Shown in pieces: positions 36,351 through 48,390 of a DNA stretch of 64,000 bases. The DNA is from Actinernus sp. WN-2022 (lineage: Eukaryota > Cnidaria > Anthozoa > Actiniaria > Actinernidae). The DNA lies in the NCBI GenBank assembly GCA_030867875.1, contig JAOWCC010001501.1, positions 31,516,792 to 31,580,791 of the forward strand. Reading direction: 5' to 3'. The notes under the pieces are model-generated. The model made no database searches. It was given only the letters and a program-made list of their open reading frames with translations, and was not told the origin of the DNA. How positions within the stretch are numbered: position 1 is the stretch's first letter; each line of letters opens with the position of its first letter. The position numbers and the translations under genes were made by a program.

Positions 36351-37130
36351 AATATAATACTAATATTGGTTGAGTAAATCTGAATGCATTTCGTAATTTT
36401 CTTATTAGTCGACCAAGAAATTAATCTTTCAAATCAGGATTCAATCGTTCTAACTTATTTCAGCACACAATATATTGACTTACTTACCCATTTATGATGA
36501 TATTACTAGTCCACTTTTTCCATCCGAATAATTCACTAATACAGCCTGATCGGTTGCAGGTAGTTAGTTTTAATCTATCTGATCTATGAACAAAATCTTA
36601 TTTACTCATCTTCGATTCCTTATCATTTTTAGATCAGCCAACCAAATGACACACGGTTAGCGACGGCATATCGCTGCTTAGAGACAAACATCATCTTTAA
36701 AACTGCATTGCATTTGAGCAGCTGCGTTTTTATTATCCTCAATTATATGCGAATTTCAACCGCTTCTTTATTAAAGCGTCACGGTCTTGAGCAGTTTCTA
36801 TGCTAACGACTTTACAAGTTGATAGCAAGTTAGAAGGACTTGAACAGATCGACCAATCTATGATCTCAGCAGTAATTGTTGCTCCTAAAAACATTTACCT
36901 CATGGAGAGACATTCAAATCATAAAAAAACATTGTCTCGCTAAAGTTTCTGATAATAGCATACATGTAGCTATCATTGTGTCTGTGTGTAAAAAAACATC
37001 CTGCATAACAATCTATTTTTATTTATTCTGGAATTCACAAACTGTACCACGAAAAAATTACTGAATAATTGACAAATGAACCTCTTAATTTGCTACCATC
37101 TGCTGTAAGAGATGTTAGATTAGATTTTAA

Positions 37131-37803
37131 GTAATGGTTCGCCAAAGAACAGGAGGAAAAGGCAATATGGTGCGGTAATGTGCAATTCCAATAACTATTT
37201 TGCTTGAATATTCCTTAACTGTGCTCTCCGAGATATCCACAGTCAAAGTTATCAACTGAAAATATAGGAAACTGTACGGTGTTGGTCATGTTTGCTGTGA
37301 AAACTGAAAGAAAACACCATCCAACCAATCGGAACGGGGCAAGACAAAAGATATTTGAATCACAAATTTGAGAACTTTCCCAATAACGATTTTCTTTGAA
37401 AACAGACCACAAGTATTATTTTAGACAGAGAGAAGAGAAAAAAAATAAATGTGAGAGAAATGCCATTTCTAGACCCCAGAGAAACAACAGGACGACGACA
37501 AACTCTTAAGGTACGTTCATTTTCTTTATCTGAGAATTAAGTGAAATAATGGCTTGTCATATAAGCAGAAGTGATCACACAGTGCAAATACAGAGCTTGG
37601 GCTGCCTGTAGTTTGATCAAAACTAAATTGACACATCAAAAATTATCTAATGAAAATATATTGCGTTGCTGGTTTTCCATTGAACGTACGCCGAGTATCA
37701 ACCAATGAAATTACGAGAAAGGAGAACAGAAAATTAACATTTCCTTTATATTCCTTGCAGTTTAGCGCTCCTCGGTGTTCTTAGCCGTAGCATTACTAGT
37801 ACT
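37131..37803. mobile_element. TTAA-flanked element R3, inverted copy, 673 bp
   Basis: TTAA at 37,127-37,130 and 37,804-37,807. It is the reverse orientation of the R3 sequence inside R2b (30,315-30,780): GGTGTTGGTCAT, TTTGCTGTGAAAACTGAAAG, CCAATAACGATTT. It has landed in R1c in the run GATTTTAAG. The R1 sequence does not resume directly on the right, so a deletion may have accompanied it. Confidence 0.65.
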
Positions 37804-37909
37804 TAAGTAGAATTTCACGGTCAAAGGACAGTACCTTAATTTCGAGTCATTACCAACACGTATGTTCATAAACAGTTATTGCATAAAACCTAATTCAGAA
37901 TGAAAACTA

Positions 37910-38570
37910 CCTTATTGTAACTAATTTTCGCGGGACTTAAATTTCGCGATTTTCGCGATTTAAAAATAAAACTCGAACTTAAAGTCCCGCGAATAAAAGA
38001 TACCGCGAAAATTAACGACGCGAAATTTAATGCCTTTCGGTAAAACCCTTTTGTCTTTTATCAACTTTAACAAACGTTTACACGAGTATGCATAAACTAA
38101 AACGTGTCTAAGAGTCCAGAGTCCGAAAAATCAGCATGGTTTCAGCTAAGAAACGACACTCTCTTCATCCTCTTCGTCAACTGCCAGCATAGGATCGCTA
38201 TCGCGAGTGTACAGGACGTACAGTTGTGCTTGGTCATGTTAAACAATCATGATGTTAAATAGGTTCGTTTTGTTAAAGGTCGGTGATGTCCCCTGATCAA
38301 TAGGCATCTTTTTTGAGTGTACAAGACGTACAGTTGTACTTTGGTCATAAACGATCATGATGTTAGTTTCGTTTTGTTAAGGGTAGGCGATTTTTAAATT
38401 GAAATGTAACATAAAGCAGTGAAAAAATTAAAATGTGGATCTTCATTTTCGCGAAATTTAGTTCCCTTTAACTCAACTTTTTTTGCGAAATCGCGAAAAT
38501 AAAGTCTCGCGAAATCTGCCGCCTAATTTTTCGCGAAATTAAGTAACCGCGAAAATTAGTTACAATAAGG
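37910..38570. mobile_element. TA-flanked MITE with CGCGAAA ends, 661 bp
   Basis: The left end CCTTATTGTAACTAATTTTC and its mirror at right are flanked by TA (37,908-37,909 and 38,571-38,572), the mark of Tc1/mariner-type insertion. The sub-terminal parts are dense in TTTCGCG/CGCGAAA. The centre holds a direct duplication of about 80 bp (about 38,193 and 38,312; GACGTACAGTTGT, AATCATGATGTTA-like). Non-coding. Confidence 0.8.
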
Positions 38571-38583
38571 TAAATTAATATAC

Positions 38584-38604
38584 TATATATATATATATAT
38601 ATAT
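38584..38604. repeat. TA microsatellite
   Basis: About ten uninterrupted TA dinucleotides, directly right of the TA-flanked MITE. Confidence 0.9.
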
Positions 38605-39066
38605 CTACTTGATGTGCTTGATTGGAGAAGGGTTAAGCGTATTAGGTGGTCTTGATGCACAAAATTCAAAACAATTGTGCGCCGGTCAGTCTCACCGAAC
38701 TATTTAAAACAATAAATAAATGTTACAAGTACGACAGATTACAGCGCGAGGGAGGCGGATACCAAACTTTGCTTGCCCCTCCCTAAAACTGAATTCTCTT
38801 CTACAACGTAGTATTTAGCTCTGGAACGAGCTCCGTGACGTGAGCTGAGGTCAGTCTTTAGTTTCGTTTAAGAATAAAATTGACACTGCCTCTCCCTTTG
38901 ATGATTTTTAGATTTCATAAGCGTTATTAGATTTAATATAAATACCGTAGTTTTCTTGAGCTGTTACGAAGTTCATATAATTTTTGGTAATACCGTAGTT
39001 TGATGTCTTTAATGATTAAATTAAAGAATTAAAGAATGTTTTTTAGTCTTATTGTACGCTAGATAT
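38605..39066. other. Interval with no recognised feature
   Basis: AT-rich, no ORF or repeat match noticed. Confidence 0.4.
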
Positions 39067-39436
39067 TTAACAATTATTCGCCGAAGGCGAAGTCCTGATA
39101 TTGGTCAACAATATCGACTGGGCCTGAGGCGAATAATTGTTTTAGTATATACAACACGGGAACCTGCTTTTGGGAACTGCATTTTGTTGAATTTCTAAAA
39201 TTTCCGCATCGGAAACAATCGCGAAACGTGAATTTACGCCTGCTATTCTGTTTCAAAATTATCCCGAGTTTTGTAGGTGGCTATTGCGCATTATTTCGAG
39301 ATAGCGAGCCAATCAAATTGCATCATTGATCTATGTAGGTTTCCGTGTTATATATACTAAATCGTATTAGCATATACCACACCAGTGTATATCACTTTTC
39401 CCGCGCTTTGATTGCTACTCAAACAGTAAATATTAG

Positions 39437-39481
<45 letters not shown>

Positions 39482-39901
39482 TCGAGATCATGACGTACGG
39501 ACCGAGCGCAGCGAGCTCCGTACAAAATGACCGAGAGCCAAATATTTTCCCGTCCAGCCTGACCTAACTCAGTCAATAGGTTTTTTATCATATGACCATA
39601 TGTGTTTGTAGAACAAACCGCAAAACAGCAAGAAAATATTTTGCAGGGTCGGACGGCTTTTTCCGGCCCGCTCACGCCATACACGTCCGGCCCTCATCAC
39701 GTCACTTTTGTAAATGACGGGTCATATGATAACATTTCATATTCACCTCCGAGCGAAGCAGCGATCACCTCGCGCGAGTTTTTGTCCATTTAACAGAAAA
39801 TACAATTTGGTGCTGGCTATTCATCTGCAGTGTGGTATATAGTAAAGCAGCTCGGTACATATCCACCACTTTTCACCTCCACTTCGGTGAATAATTGTTA
39901 A
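39067..39901. mobile_element. TTAACAATTATTC-ended element, copy 1
   Basis: The ends TTAACAATTATTC and GAATAATTGTTAA are inverted. Inner motifs TATACAACACGGGAACCT, AATTTACGCCTGC and GGTGAATA recur reversed in copy 2 (52,971-53,451). A further foldback is nested at about 39,431-39,735: GACTGAGTGGGAGGGCCGGA, AAAATATTTGGCTC are mirrored around 39,530-39,580, and copy 2 has no insertion there. Confidence 0.7.
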
Positions 39902-39956
39902 CTATTCATACAATTTTAAAACAATGTGTTGCTTCGATTGATGTCAATAAGACATG

Positions 39957-41277
39957 AAGAATGGGGACGAGAAAGAGGAGAAGAAAAAGGAGAGACTGTG
40001 GACATCACACAGAGGAAAATGACTCAGTACCACCCCCTTCTATTTTTACGATCCATGCTTTCATCGAGTTGACATTGTCCCACCCCTTTTCATCAAGTCG
40101 TCATTGTCAGCTCCGCCCCTTTCCGTGAAATCCGATGTAAACATAACATTGCTCCACTTGAGTCCCAAAATATACCGCCAAATGCAAACTCAGGTAAAGA
40201 GGCAGAAAACCAAACCAATCTTCGTATAACGATTTCTGCCGTGTTTGCAGTTGCTCTTTTAAAAACTATTACGGTAATTTTTGGGAACACCGGGTCTCTA
40301 CGGAAAATCTATTTTCAATTCCTGGCAAAGCTGAGTGGTTGCGGGGCATGTTGAAACTTCACTTGCAGAAATTTTGCAGGACCTGGGTTATTCTGCTCGA
40401 CAAAACGATGGTTCATCCTCCCGTGCTCGTGCAAAGTGTGCAACAAAGACTAGGAGAGCAGCAGATCTAAAATCGTATCTAGATGCGGGTCAAGTTTCGG
40501 CCGCAAGGAAAAGTGCGAGAATTTACTCGTCTGGATTATAGTATGGCGTATAATATCTAAAAATGACAAATATACGGCCATCAACAAAGTCGATACGTTA
40601 TCAATTAAGCCCGGTTACAATTTGAAATTTAAATTACATTGTGTTTTGGTTTAGATTGAGAGTTACTTGTGACCTACACCAAATTAAAGCTAGACACAGT
40701 GGTGTTTCATGCCGTGAACAGGAAACAGCTTGTAACAAACATGAATACAGGCCGCTTAGAAATTTACCAATAGGCAATAATTATGAATGAAACATCTCAT
40801 ACTCATTTATTATTCATGAGGTAACCAGCCAACCATGTGCCCAGAATTCGATCACATGACGATCCTGGAAACCACGGAAAGTACACCCAGAACTCCCAGG
40901 GGTACATTCAACCAATTTCTTTCCAGTCCAAGGACTGAATTAATTTTGACCAGACCTTGGACTGGAACTAAATTAATTCAGTCCTTGGACTGGAAAAAAA
41001 AAAGTTGGATGTACTCCTGGGAGTTCTGGGAGTACTTTCTCGAGGTTTCAAGGACTTGTGGCGCCATGAGTTTGGCCGCTTCGACGGCCACCGAGCTCGC
41101 CATGTTCGGATTGATACTCTCAATTTCCACTCCTGCTAGTTTGTGATTGATAGGTGTTGACACGCTGCAAACTTGTTAGCCAATGGGAATTTTGCGTTGT
41201 TCCAGCAACGCGTAATTATTTCCTCTGTGATGTCCGCAGTCCCTTCATTTCTTCTCCTCTTTCTCGTCCCCATTCTT
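39957..41277. mobile_element. TIR element, about 1.3 kb, inserted in R2c
   Basis: AAGAATGGGGACGAGAAAGA at left is mirrored at right (TCTTTCTCGTCCCCATTCTT), and the similarity runs about 55 bases. It contains a 68-codon plus frame (40,335-40,541, with RRAADLKSYLDAGQVSAARK) and opposing minus frames that I do not recognise, plus a nested hairpin (40,864-41,053). Confidence 0.65.
40864..41053. mobile_element. Hairpin MITE nested in the 1.3-kb element
   Basis: CCTGGAAACC, AAAGTACACCCAGAACTCCC and a TTCCAGTCCAAGGACTGAAT core are mirrored by TTCAGTCCTTGGACTGGAA, GGGAGTTCTGGGAGTACTTT and GGTTTCAAGG. Confidence 0.8.
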
Positions 41278-42112
41278 CCTCTCGCACCGCTCGAACGCCT
41301 GTCATACTTTCTCTTCACTCGCTCCGCTCGCAAATTACTATCAATGGAGGGAAAAGAAGGGACTGTTCGCAGTCTATAACAAGAGGAGCCTATAGTCAAC
41401 ATGCTCCGATGACAAACAAAACGAAGAAGAATTATGGAGCTAAATGCTGGCTTCTTTTGTTTTGTTAACTGAAAAGAATCTAGAAAAATAGGAAGAACAT
41501 TTATCGCCAAAACGTCTTGTATTCGGGCTTGTATTAAAGATAATACTTGGGACACACATGGTCATGGAATGGAGAAGTGCGCGCATGCGTAGAGAGAATT
41601 CTTCAGTGCAGGCCGCGTACATACCGTCTTCTGTCCGCATTCGTATTCCGCACTCTGACCGCTAAATGGCAATGTCACAGAAAAGGCAATCTGAACAAGC
41701 TTTTGGCATGTTCAATTTAACAACATTGAATTGAAAGACGATCTAAAAACTATGTTTCAACACTGACGTTGTATTGAAGGATATTGAAGGAACAGGATGT
41801 CTTTTTCACACATTGGTTATTTTGTCTAATTTATGCAAGATTAGTAATATGCCATTATTTCACTTCATCGCGATAAAATTAGCATTATATGCTTAAGCAT
41901 TATCTTTGAGGATCGCCCAACTTTCAATACCGGAAAGTCATCAGACCCATGTATTAAAATATGAATCTTGTAGAATTTAAAAAATGTTATGCTTCGGATC
42001 CTAACGATAACGTATTTGAGTGAACTTGAAAGAAAAAAATGCTGTTTTGCTGTCCTGTCACGGCTCAGGGGCGGATTTAGGGGAGTGGCCGAGGGGGCAT
42101 GTATTGTTTGCA

Positions 42113-44530
42113 CCCCCCTAGCTAATAGACATAGACAACTTTATTTATCCACGGAGATCCAACAGAGTATAACACCTGGTTTACATGGATGCCGTGCCAT
42201 AATAAAATAGAAGTAGATAAAAACGTGGTTAAAATATAATTAACATCAGAAGGCTACCACGGTCATTCCTTAGACGGGACTTAAAAGCCCGCAAACACTT
42301 AATTTGTCGAGTAGCTTTTTGCAATTCGTTCCATAAAGAAGCACCCTTGTATCGTAGGCTCTTTTTCAAATAATTTGTTTTTGGGGCAGGCAGTGCTAAC
42401 CGGTCAGGCAAGTCTCTGAGATTATACTCAGTGGTGTCCGACAAGTTAACAAATTGTGCCCCTTAGTATTTTGGTAGTAAACCGTTCAAGACTTTAAACA
42501 TAGTTATGTAATAACTTTTAGCTCATTATGGAGTTCAGAAATACTCAACCAGTTCAGTGACTCCAATAAAATGACTCTGCTAGTATCAAATGGCAATCCC
42601 GAAATAATTCGGGCTGCTCTATTTTGTAGTTTTTGTAATTTCTCAATCATTTCTTTGTTTGCGATTTCCCAAACTGGCGAACAGTATTCGAAATGAGGCA
42701 TAACTATAGTCTTATAAGTAGTTATTAGAATGTCCTTTGGTACAAAGGGCTTCATTCTCTTAAGGGCACCAAGGCCAGATGAAATTTTCTTTACGATATA
42801 CTCGACGTGACTCGTCCAAGAGAGGCATTCGTCAAAAATAACGCCCAGATATTTTGTAGTCCCGACCCTCTTAATATTCTTGTTGTCAATATAAATATTA
42901 ATTTTATCATTTACTCTGGCCAATCTCTGTCTTGAACCAATCAACAAGAATTCAGTTTTAGCGACGTTCAAACTTAATTTATTGGCTTTAAGCCAGTCAT
43001 TGATGCGTATTAAGTCACTATTCATCATGTCGTTTATCTCATTGTAGTCACTTGATGATGAGACAGTGAGATTCGTGTCGTCGGCGTACATTCGGGGCTT
43101 TGCAAATTTCAGACAATTCGGCAAATCGTTGACATATAAAAGAAAAAGGAGCGGGCTCAAAATGCTCGCTGTGGTACGCCGCAAGTAATGGGCGTTGCTT
43201 AGAGAGTACGCCGTTGACAAGACACTGCTGATAACGGCACGACAAATAGGAACAGAACCAATCTAGGGCTTTTCCCTCTATCCCATATTTGTGCAGTTTC
43301 CTCAGCAATATGTTGTGGTTTACAGTATCGAATGCTTTGCCGGGCCAAGTCAATATAGACAACTGCATTAATTAAACCTTGGTCAATATTAAGGCTCCAT
43401 TCGTTAGTTGCCTCAAGCAGGGCACTCATAGTAGAATGTAACGAGAGGAAGCCTGAGTTGACAATGCTGAGAATACTATCTCAAGCATGTTAAGGCCTGG
43501 TTCATTTAAAGGAAAGTAGATTTACGTTAAAAAATGTTTTCTGACAGAAATAACAGTTTAAACTAAATCTAATGACACCATAATACTAATATCCACTTCC
43601 TTAAATTTTATAAGTGGGTGGTTGTTGTATCACGTGATCGATGACGTCATAATTATATAAAATTGTTTAAGTGAAATGCGGCTACGACGATAACATATGA
43701 ATATAAAGTAACCCTACTAAAACATTACTCCTCTCGCAGTGTTTCAGACCATACTTAGAAAACATGACTATCATGTAAAGATAAGGAGATATTAAGGGTA
43801 CAAAAAGTCACGTGACCTATTTTGCATATTTTCGCCTTAATTACTGGTTAACGAAACATTGTAGTCATCTTTTCTAAGCTGATTTAGGTAAAAGGCTTCA
43901 ACCTTAGCTAAACGTATCCACTGACCATCCTAGCTGTTTCAAACTCGGAGCCGCGTTTTTGATATACTGATTTCGTGTTCTAAGTCACGTGACAGACCAC
44001 GTGACATGTTTTACTACACACAAACCACTCGTGGTAGTTAAGAATGGCGATACCTATTATCGAGAGAAACTTGGTGTACTTACCATACTCGGCTGTGCTG
44101 AAATAAGGAAAACAGTTTTTACCCAAAATTTGACCCCTGAACCAGGCCTTAACATGCTTGAGATTGTCCTGTAGATACGTAAAAATCTGATTGTAAATTA
44201 GTCTTTCGCAAACTTTGGCAATGATCGGTATAACAGAGATTGACTGACTTTTTCCCTCTCTTATGGATTGGAGTAATTTTAGCATATTTCCATTCATCAA
44301 ATTAGTTATAGGCAATGAAATGATATCGGCAGATAGTTTGAGGACTGAGCCAGAAATCCCATCGATGCCATCGGCTTTGGAGACATCGATGTTTTGAAAA
44401 AGCTCCCAAACTTCACTGTTAAGAATCTGACGAAAATTAAATGTAGAATCCGGACTTGTTATGAAGTCGAGGAAGTCTACAGAAGGATTAGCGGGAATCT
44501 CAGTGGATAACTGATATTCTGATATTCTGA
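42113..44530 (-). mobile_element. LINE (CR1/L2-like) with RT core, split by a TIR element
   Basis: On the minus strand: IPIIAKVCERLIYNQIFTYL (44,170-44,230), then after the insert NSGFLSLHSTMSALLEATNE, VVYIDLA and KAFDTVNHNILLRKLHKYGI (motif A, frameshifted), LSPLLFLLYVNDLPNC, MYADDTNLTV (motif C, 43,080-43,110), KYLGVIFDECLSW, MPHFEYCSPVWE and LQKLQNRAARII (42,600-42,660). The best open part is 42,504-43,220. The 3' end carries AATAAAGTTGTCTATGTCTA. The YADD box is intact, but three frameshifts and the insert kill it. Confidence 0.85.
43478..44164. mobile_element. 687-bp TIR element inside the LINE
   Basis: A 27-bp perfect inverted repeat bounds it (ATCTCAAGCATGTTAAGGCC continuing GGTTCA; mirror at 44,138-44,164). 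A TTAA lies 11-14 bases inside each end, so the true end could instead be GGCCTGGTTCA with TTAA duplication and mirrored flanks. The LINE codons LQDN (right) and DSILSIVNSGF (left) flank it, which favours the outer limits. It is non-coding and holds CACGTG and TGACGTCA motifs. Confidence 0.7.
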
Positions 44531-45110
44531 TATACGGGGCGAGGTTCGACTTACTGGACCGCGGTCCCCTCTTTCTGCATTTCCTGGATTCGCCCCTGCG
44601 GCTTATGTATGTCTGCCTGGTTTTTCAGATGGGGGTAGGGGTGGGGGTAGGCCGATTCCTTCCACATTTTGGCTGTTTTATACATTGGAGCTGTGCAGAT
44701 GTTGAAAGGCAATATGCTTATACACTTTAAAGGCCATGTCGTACCAAAATAAACTGGCGAAGAATTATGGAGTTAAATGTTGCCTTCAGTTTGTTTTGTT
44801 AACTGATACAAATCTCAGTGGAGAAAAGAGAAAGAACGCTAACCACCAAACTGTCTTACACTGGTCTTGTAATCAACCTATGGAGAACTTGTGGATACAA
44901 TGTTATTTAGTGATTGTATTTTTTAGTAAAACAGTGCATTGCATTATTAGCCTGAAGAAATATTGCTGTAGAGTAAAACCTTTACAAAACTATTTTTACT
45001 CATTTTCCATAGGATTCAGTGTAAGCCGACTTCGTACTGATCTACGTTGACCAGAACCATTGAAGATCCGCTTTTTCGGCGAATAAAGCTCGTGGCCAAT
45101 ATCCCGGCCC

Positions 45111-45945
45111 CTATGTAGTTTTCATTCCTCTGTTTGACCCAATCTCACCCCTTTGGCAAATTCATGACGTCTTTAGAATGCAAGCAACAGGTAGCTTGAA
45201 CATCCTCGTTACAGTCGCCCTTCCGCGCTGAGTTAATAATTGAAGCCCTCATTGTAGTCCATATGGACTAGCACAATATAATACAGTTGAAACTTTCCTC
45301 AATATTATAGGGCCGGAGCTTTGGAGATCCCGATATACTTTGTCGGTAGATATGTTTTTAAAAAACATATAGAAGAAATCAATCGAATGAAGGGAAAGCC
45401 GGGAACTTCCCTCATTATTTGACCCAATCATATCCGGTTTTATGACTAGTTGTTTGTTTTACTAAGCGTACATCGGCGCACGTTGCGTTATGCCGGAAAA
45501 TGTCAAATATGCCTTTTTGGTGGCGTAATCCGACTACTACGTCATTCTCCATTTCATGGGTCCAATAAAAACCAAAAATCTCTAGACATCATCTGCAAAA
45601 ATGCAATGTTTCCTGTCAGCTAATATGCTCTACTGTTGTCCCATTGCTGTAAATCCTTATTAATCAGTTTGAAGCTAGTATTATTACCAACTAACTCATT
45701 TGGTATCGACCGATGGAATAAACGTTGGCGATGCAAACTCTTCAAACACACATACTCATCCCCCACATGTGTTAGACAGATGTGCGGATAACGTATATAC
45801 AAGCCAACGGTAGCAGAGGTAGTAAAGAAGCGCGATGGAGATCTGGGAAATATGGATTGAAACATGGGGCATCACATGAGACGGATCGATTGGTATACAC
45901 CTTAGTGAGTGCGCGAGCGAGAATTTCCCCAACCATCCCCAAAAC
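45111..45945. other. Interval with no recognised feature
   Basis: Short ORFs on the minus strand (45,249-45,431, 45,620-45,865) match nothing known to me. A small palindrome ATATGTTTTTAAAAAACATAT lies near 45,350. Confidence 0.4.
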
Positions 45946-46131
45946 TTAGCCTCCTCCGCAGGTAACTCCTAACATGACACCGGGATAATATAATAACAAA
46001 TTTGAATCACCGGGATTCCTGTGGTGGAAGGATCACCTCTTCCCCTTCCTTCCTACCACAGGAATCCCGGTTCGCACAGGAATCCCGGTCCGATGATTAT
46101 TTTATCGGGAGTTGCCTGCGGAGGAGGCTAA
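45946..46131. mobile_element. Foldback MITE with TTAGCCTCCTCCGCAGG ends
   Basis: TTAGCCTCCTCCGCAGG and CCTGCGGAGGAGGCTAA are perfect inverted ends. Inside, ACCGGGATTCCTGTG occurs on both strands (with an extra copy of AGGAATCCCGG at right). Confidence 0.85.
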
Positions 46132-46424
46132 CCCAAACTCGTTTCTACGTTTGCGCGCATCCACGGGTTAATAAATGATTCCCATCTCTGATAAGTCTAA
46201 AAACCTGGCAAGATCACAAAACGTTTGCCTTAACCACTGGACTAATCCCTGCTCGGTTTTCTTTGCTCGTTTCGGGGGAATATATTTATTCGACAAACTA
46301 GTGTTTAACAAGGTTTCTCAAACCAGGAGCCTGCATTTGGTCAGGTGGATGAGTTTGGATACCCAATAAAACACCAGTTGAAAATCACTAGTGTTTCAAC
46401 TGATTTTCATCACTAGTGATGAAA

Positions 46425-46638
46425 CTGTTCTTAATCATCATATTCATGAACCACTAACAACTTACATTCTGATAAACTACAAGCATAGAAAGAAAAGGTG
46501 TGCCTCTACTTCGAACCTCGACCCTTCCAACTGCTTGTTCTAACTCTTCACCACTACGCTACTGGTACGCTAGCTGAAATCATTGCTATCAAAAAAAAAT
46601 AAGCCATATAATGACAAATCATATACAACAGTCCGAAC
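46425..46638 (-). repeat. Inverted fragment of repeat Q part R2, left of a LINE
   Basis: Reverse complement of R2b at about 29,880-30,110 (TCATCATATTCATGAACCAC, ACTTCGAACCTCGAC). It ends in the 12-bp duplication AACAGTCCGAAC and continues beyond the LINE at 51,395-51,545. Confidence 0.7.
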
Positions 46639-46652
46639 AAAATTATTAAGTT

Positions 46653-48083
46653 TTGTGCAGGTTTGTTTTCTTTACTCATTTTATTAACCTATCTTTCTCG
46701 CTTGGCCAGTTTCCAAACGTGTGGAAGTTAGCAAATGTAATTCCTTTGTTTAAATGTGATAATTGTCAGAAAAAGACCAACTACCGTCCAGTATCCTCGT
46801 TACCTTGTTTTTCAAAAATCTGTGAAAAAGTTTTTGTTCGATTTTACACGTTTTTGCTGGATATTGGTTTCTTGTACAAGTTTCAGTCAGGTTTTAGACC
46901 AGGTGATTCAACAGTGAACCAATTGATTTATATTGTTCATCAAATTTACCTAGCTTTTGAAAGCGGTAGGGAGGTGCGCGCTGTTTTTCTAGATATCAGC
47001 AAGGCCTTTGACAGGGTGTGGTACTCTGGTTTGTTATGCAAATTGAAAGCCATTGGCGTTCGTGATCCTTTGTTGAAATGGATAAAAAGTTATCTTCAGG
47101 AAAGACAGCAACGTGTTGTTATTGACGGTCAATCTTCTGAATGGAGGATTAATTCAGGAGTTCCCCAGATATCGGTCCTTGGACCTCTCCTGTTTTTAAT
47201 ATATATAAACGACATAACTGTTGGTCTAAATTCTTTTCCTTTTATTTATGCCGACGATACTACTCTTTTTGAAATTGTAGAAGATTCTGATATTTCGGCC
47301 GTCCGCCTCGGGAATGATCCGAGTAAGATTTCTAAATGGTCTGAGTGGCTTGTTACCATGAATCCTTCGAAAACTCGGAGTATTGTCTTTTTTCCTTAAA
47401 ACGTGATAAGCCTGTTCATCCTACCTTGACATTTAATGGCAAACATATAAGAGAGGTTGAAGATCACAAACATCTTGGATTAACCTTTACAAAGCAATAT
47501 GTCTTGGCGGAGTTACATTCTGAGCATTTTTGAAAAAGCATCTAAACGGTTGAATATCTTAAAGTGCCTATGAAGCTTATTATTTTATTTTAGATATCAA
47601 TTCTACATCAAGTGAATAGTAGAATGGTACAATATATCTTACTTTGAATGCTGTGCTGTGTTATACCCATGGTTGAAATAAAATGATGTTAGAAATTTAT
47701 TTTCCTATATCAGTAGAAACGCCCATTCACAACCACTAAGAAGTGATTGCAGATGCCTCCCCTGACGTCATGCAATTAGCATTTTGGATATTAAAACCTC
47801 TAACTCAGCGGCACAGCATTCAAAGCAAAATATATTTTACCATTCTACTATTCACTTGATTTAGAATTGATATCTAAAATAAAAAAATAGGCTTCATAGG
47901 CACTTTAAGGTCTTTGAAGTACAAGGTTGATAGGTCAACCTTAGCTTGCTCATATAAAAGCTTAATTCGTCCCTTAATGGTATACGGAGATATAATCTGG
48001 AGTAATTGTAGTGATGTAGATGCTAATCTAATAGTGTGTCCAATTCGAGGCTGCTAGGGTTGTAACCGGAGCAATTAAAGGCG
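46653..48083 (+). pseudogene. Reverse transcriptase domain of the 46.6-kb LINE
   Basis: A 248-codon frame (46,653-47,399) has the RT blocks in order: NYRPVSSLPCFSKICEKV, FQSGFRPGDSTVNQL, AVFLDISKAFDRVW (motif A), NSGVPQISVLGPLLFLIYIN (motif B) and FIYADDTTLF (motif C). Motif B reads PQIS where the family has PQGS, so a usually fixed glycine is changed. A frameshift at about 47,396 leads to HKHLGLTF (motif E), another to SWRSYILSIFEKASKRLNIL. The MITE then splits the frame, which resumes with LKYKVDRSTLACSYKSLIRP and FEAARVVTGAIKG. The 5' part (endonuclease) is missing. Confidence 0.9.
47563..47904. mobile_element. M1-family TTAA MITE, 342 bp, inside the RT frame
   Basis: The ends AGTGCCTATGAAGC and GCTTCATAGGCACT are flanked by TTAA (47,559-47,562 and 47,905-47,908). 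Removing one TTAA and the element leaves the RT reading frame continuous, so both limits are certain to the base. The arms carry the M1 signature (TCTACATCAAGTGAATAGTA, mirrored near 47,855) and a TGACGTCA motif at about 47,764. Confidence 0.95.
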
Positions 48084-48390
48084 CAGTGTCACGGTACTGC
48101 GCATGTCAGTCTCCAGACATTGAATTGACAGCTGTATTGTGTAACATCCAATGAGAATCAATCAAAATAAATTGCAGGAAACGAATCAGTGGTAGATTCC
48201 GGCAATTCTGCTTTTCAACGAAAACACAAATGCTGAAAGCTGAAAAAGGCCAACTAACTAGGTTTTTGCATAGTTTACAACACTTTCTAAGAAAAAATTT
48301 ATACCTTCTTTGTTGCTTGATTGCTTTTTGAGAAGCCTTTGAAATAGGTACCTTTTTAGCTAATAAAGACTGGACATTTTTTGGTTTCAT

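Larger units (their letters stand above)
31305..37130 (+). repeat. Long repeat Q, part R1, copy c (several insertions)
   Basis: R1 blocks at 31,305-31,362, 32,156-32,368, 32,708-33,081, 35,780-35,945 and 36,350-37,126 are collinear with R1a. Between them lie four insertions: the TAA element (31,363-32,155), the TGAGGG element (32,369-32,707), a 2.7-kb TIR element (33,082-35,779) and a LINE fragment (35,945-36,350). Confidence 0.75.
42066..44598. mobile_element. CAGGGG-end TIR element with a 5-bp duplication, host to a LINE
   Basis: The left end CAGGGGCGGATTTAGGG and right end CCTGGATTCGCCCCTG are inverted, flanked by CGGCT (42,061-42,065 and 44,599-44,603). R2b reads CACGGCTCATGTATG without interruption. 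Nearly all of its interior is a LINE (about 42,113-44,530). CAGGGGCGGATCC-type ends are seen in hAT-like elements. Confidence 0.7.
37810..45110 (+). repeat. Long repeat Q, part R2, copy c (heavily interrupted)
   Basis: R2 blocks remain at 37,810-37,909, 39,902-39,956, 41,395-42,065 and 44,604-45,110 and are collinear with R2b (GATGACAAAC.AAAC, CTAGAAAAATAGGAA, ATCGCCCAACTTTCAATACC, TGTATGTCTGC.TGGTTTTTC). The insertions between them are listed separately. Confidence 0.7.

Noticed and set aside
40335..40541. 68-codon frame inside the 1.3-kb TIR element as a gene
   Set aside because: No homologue known, no splice or promoter context; opposing frames of similar length overlap it.
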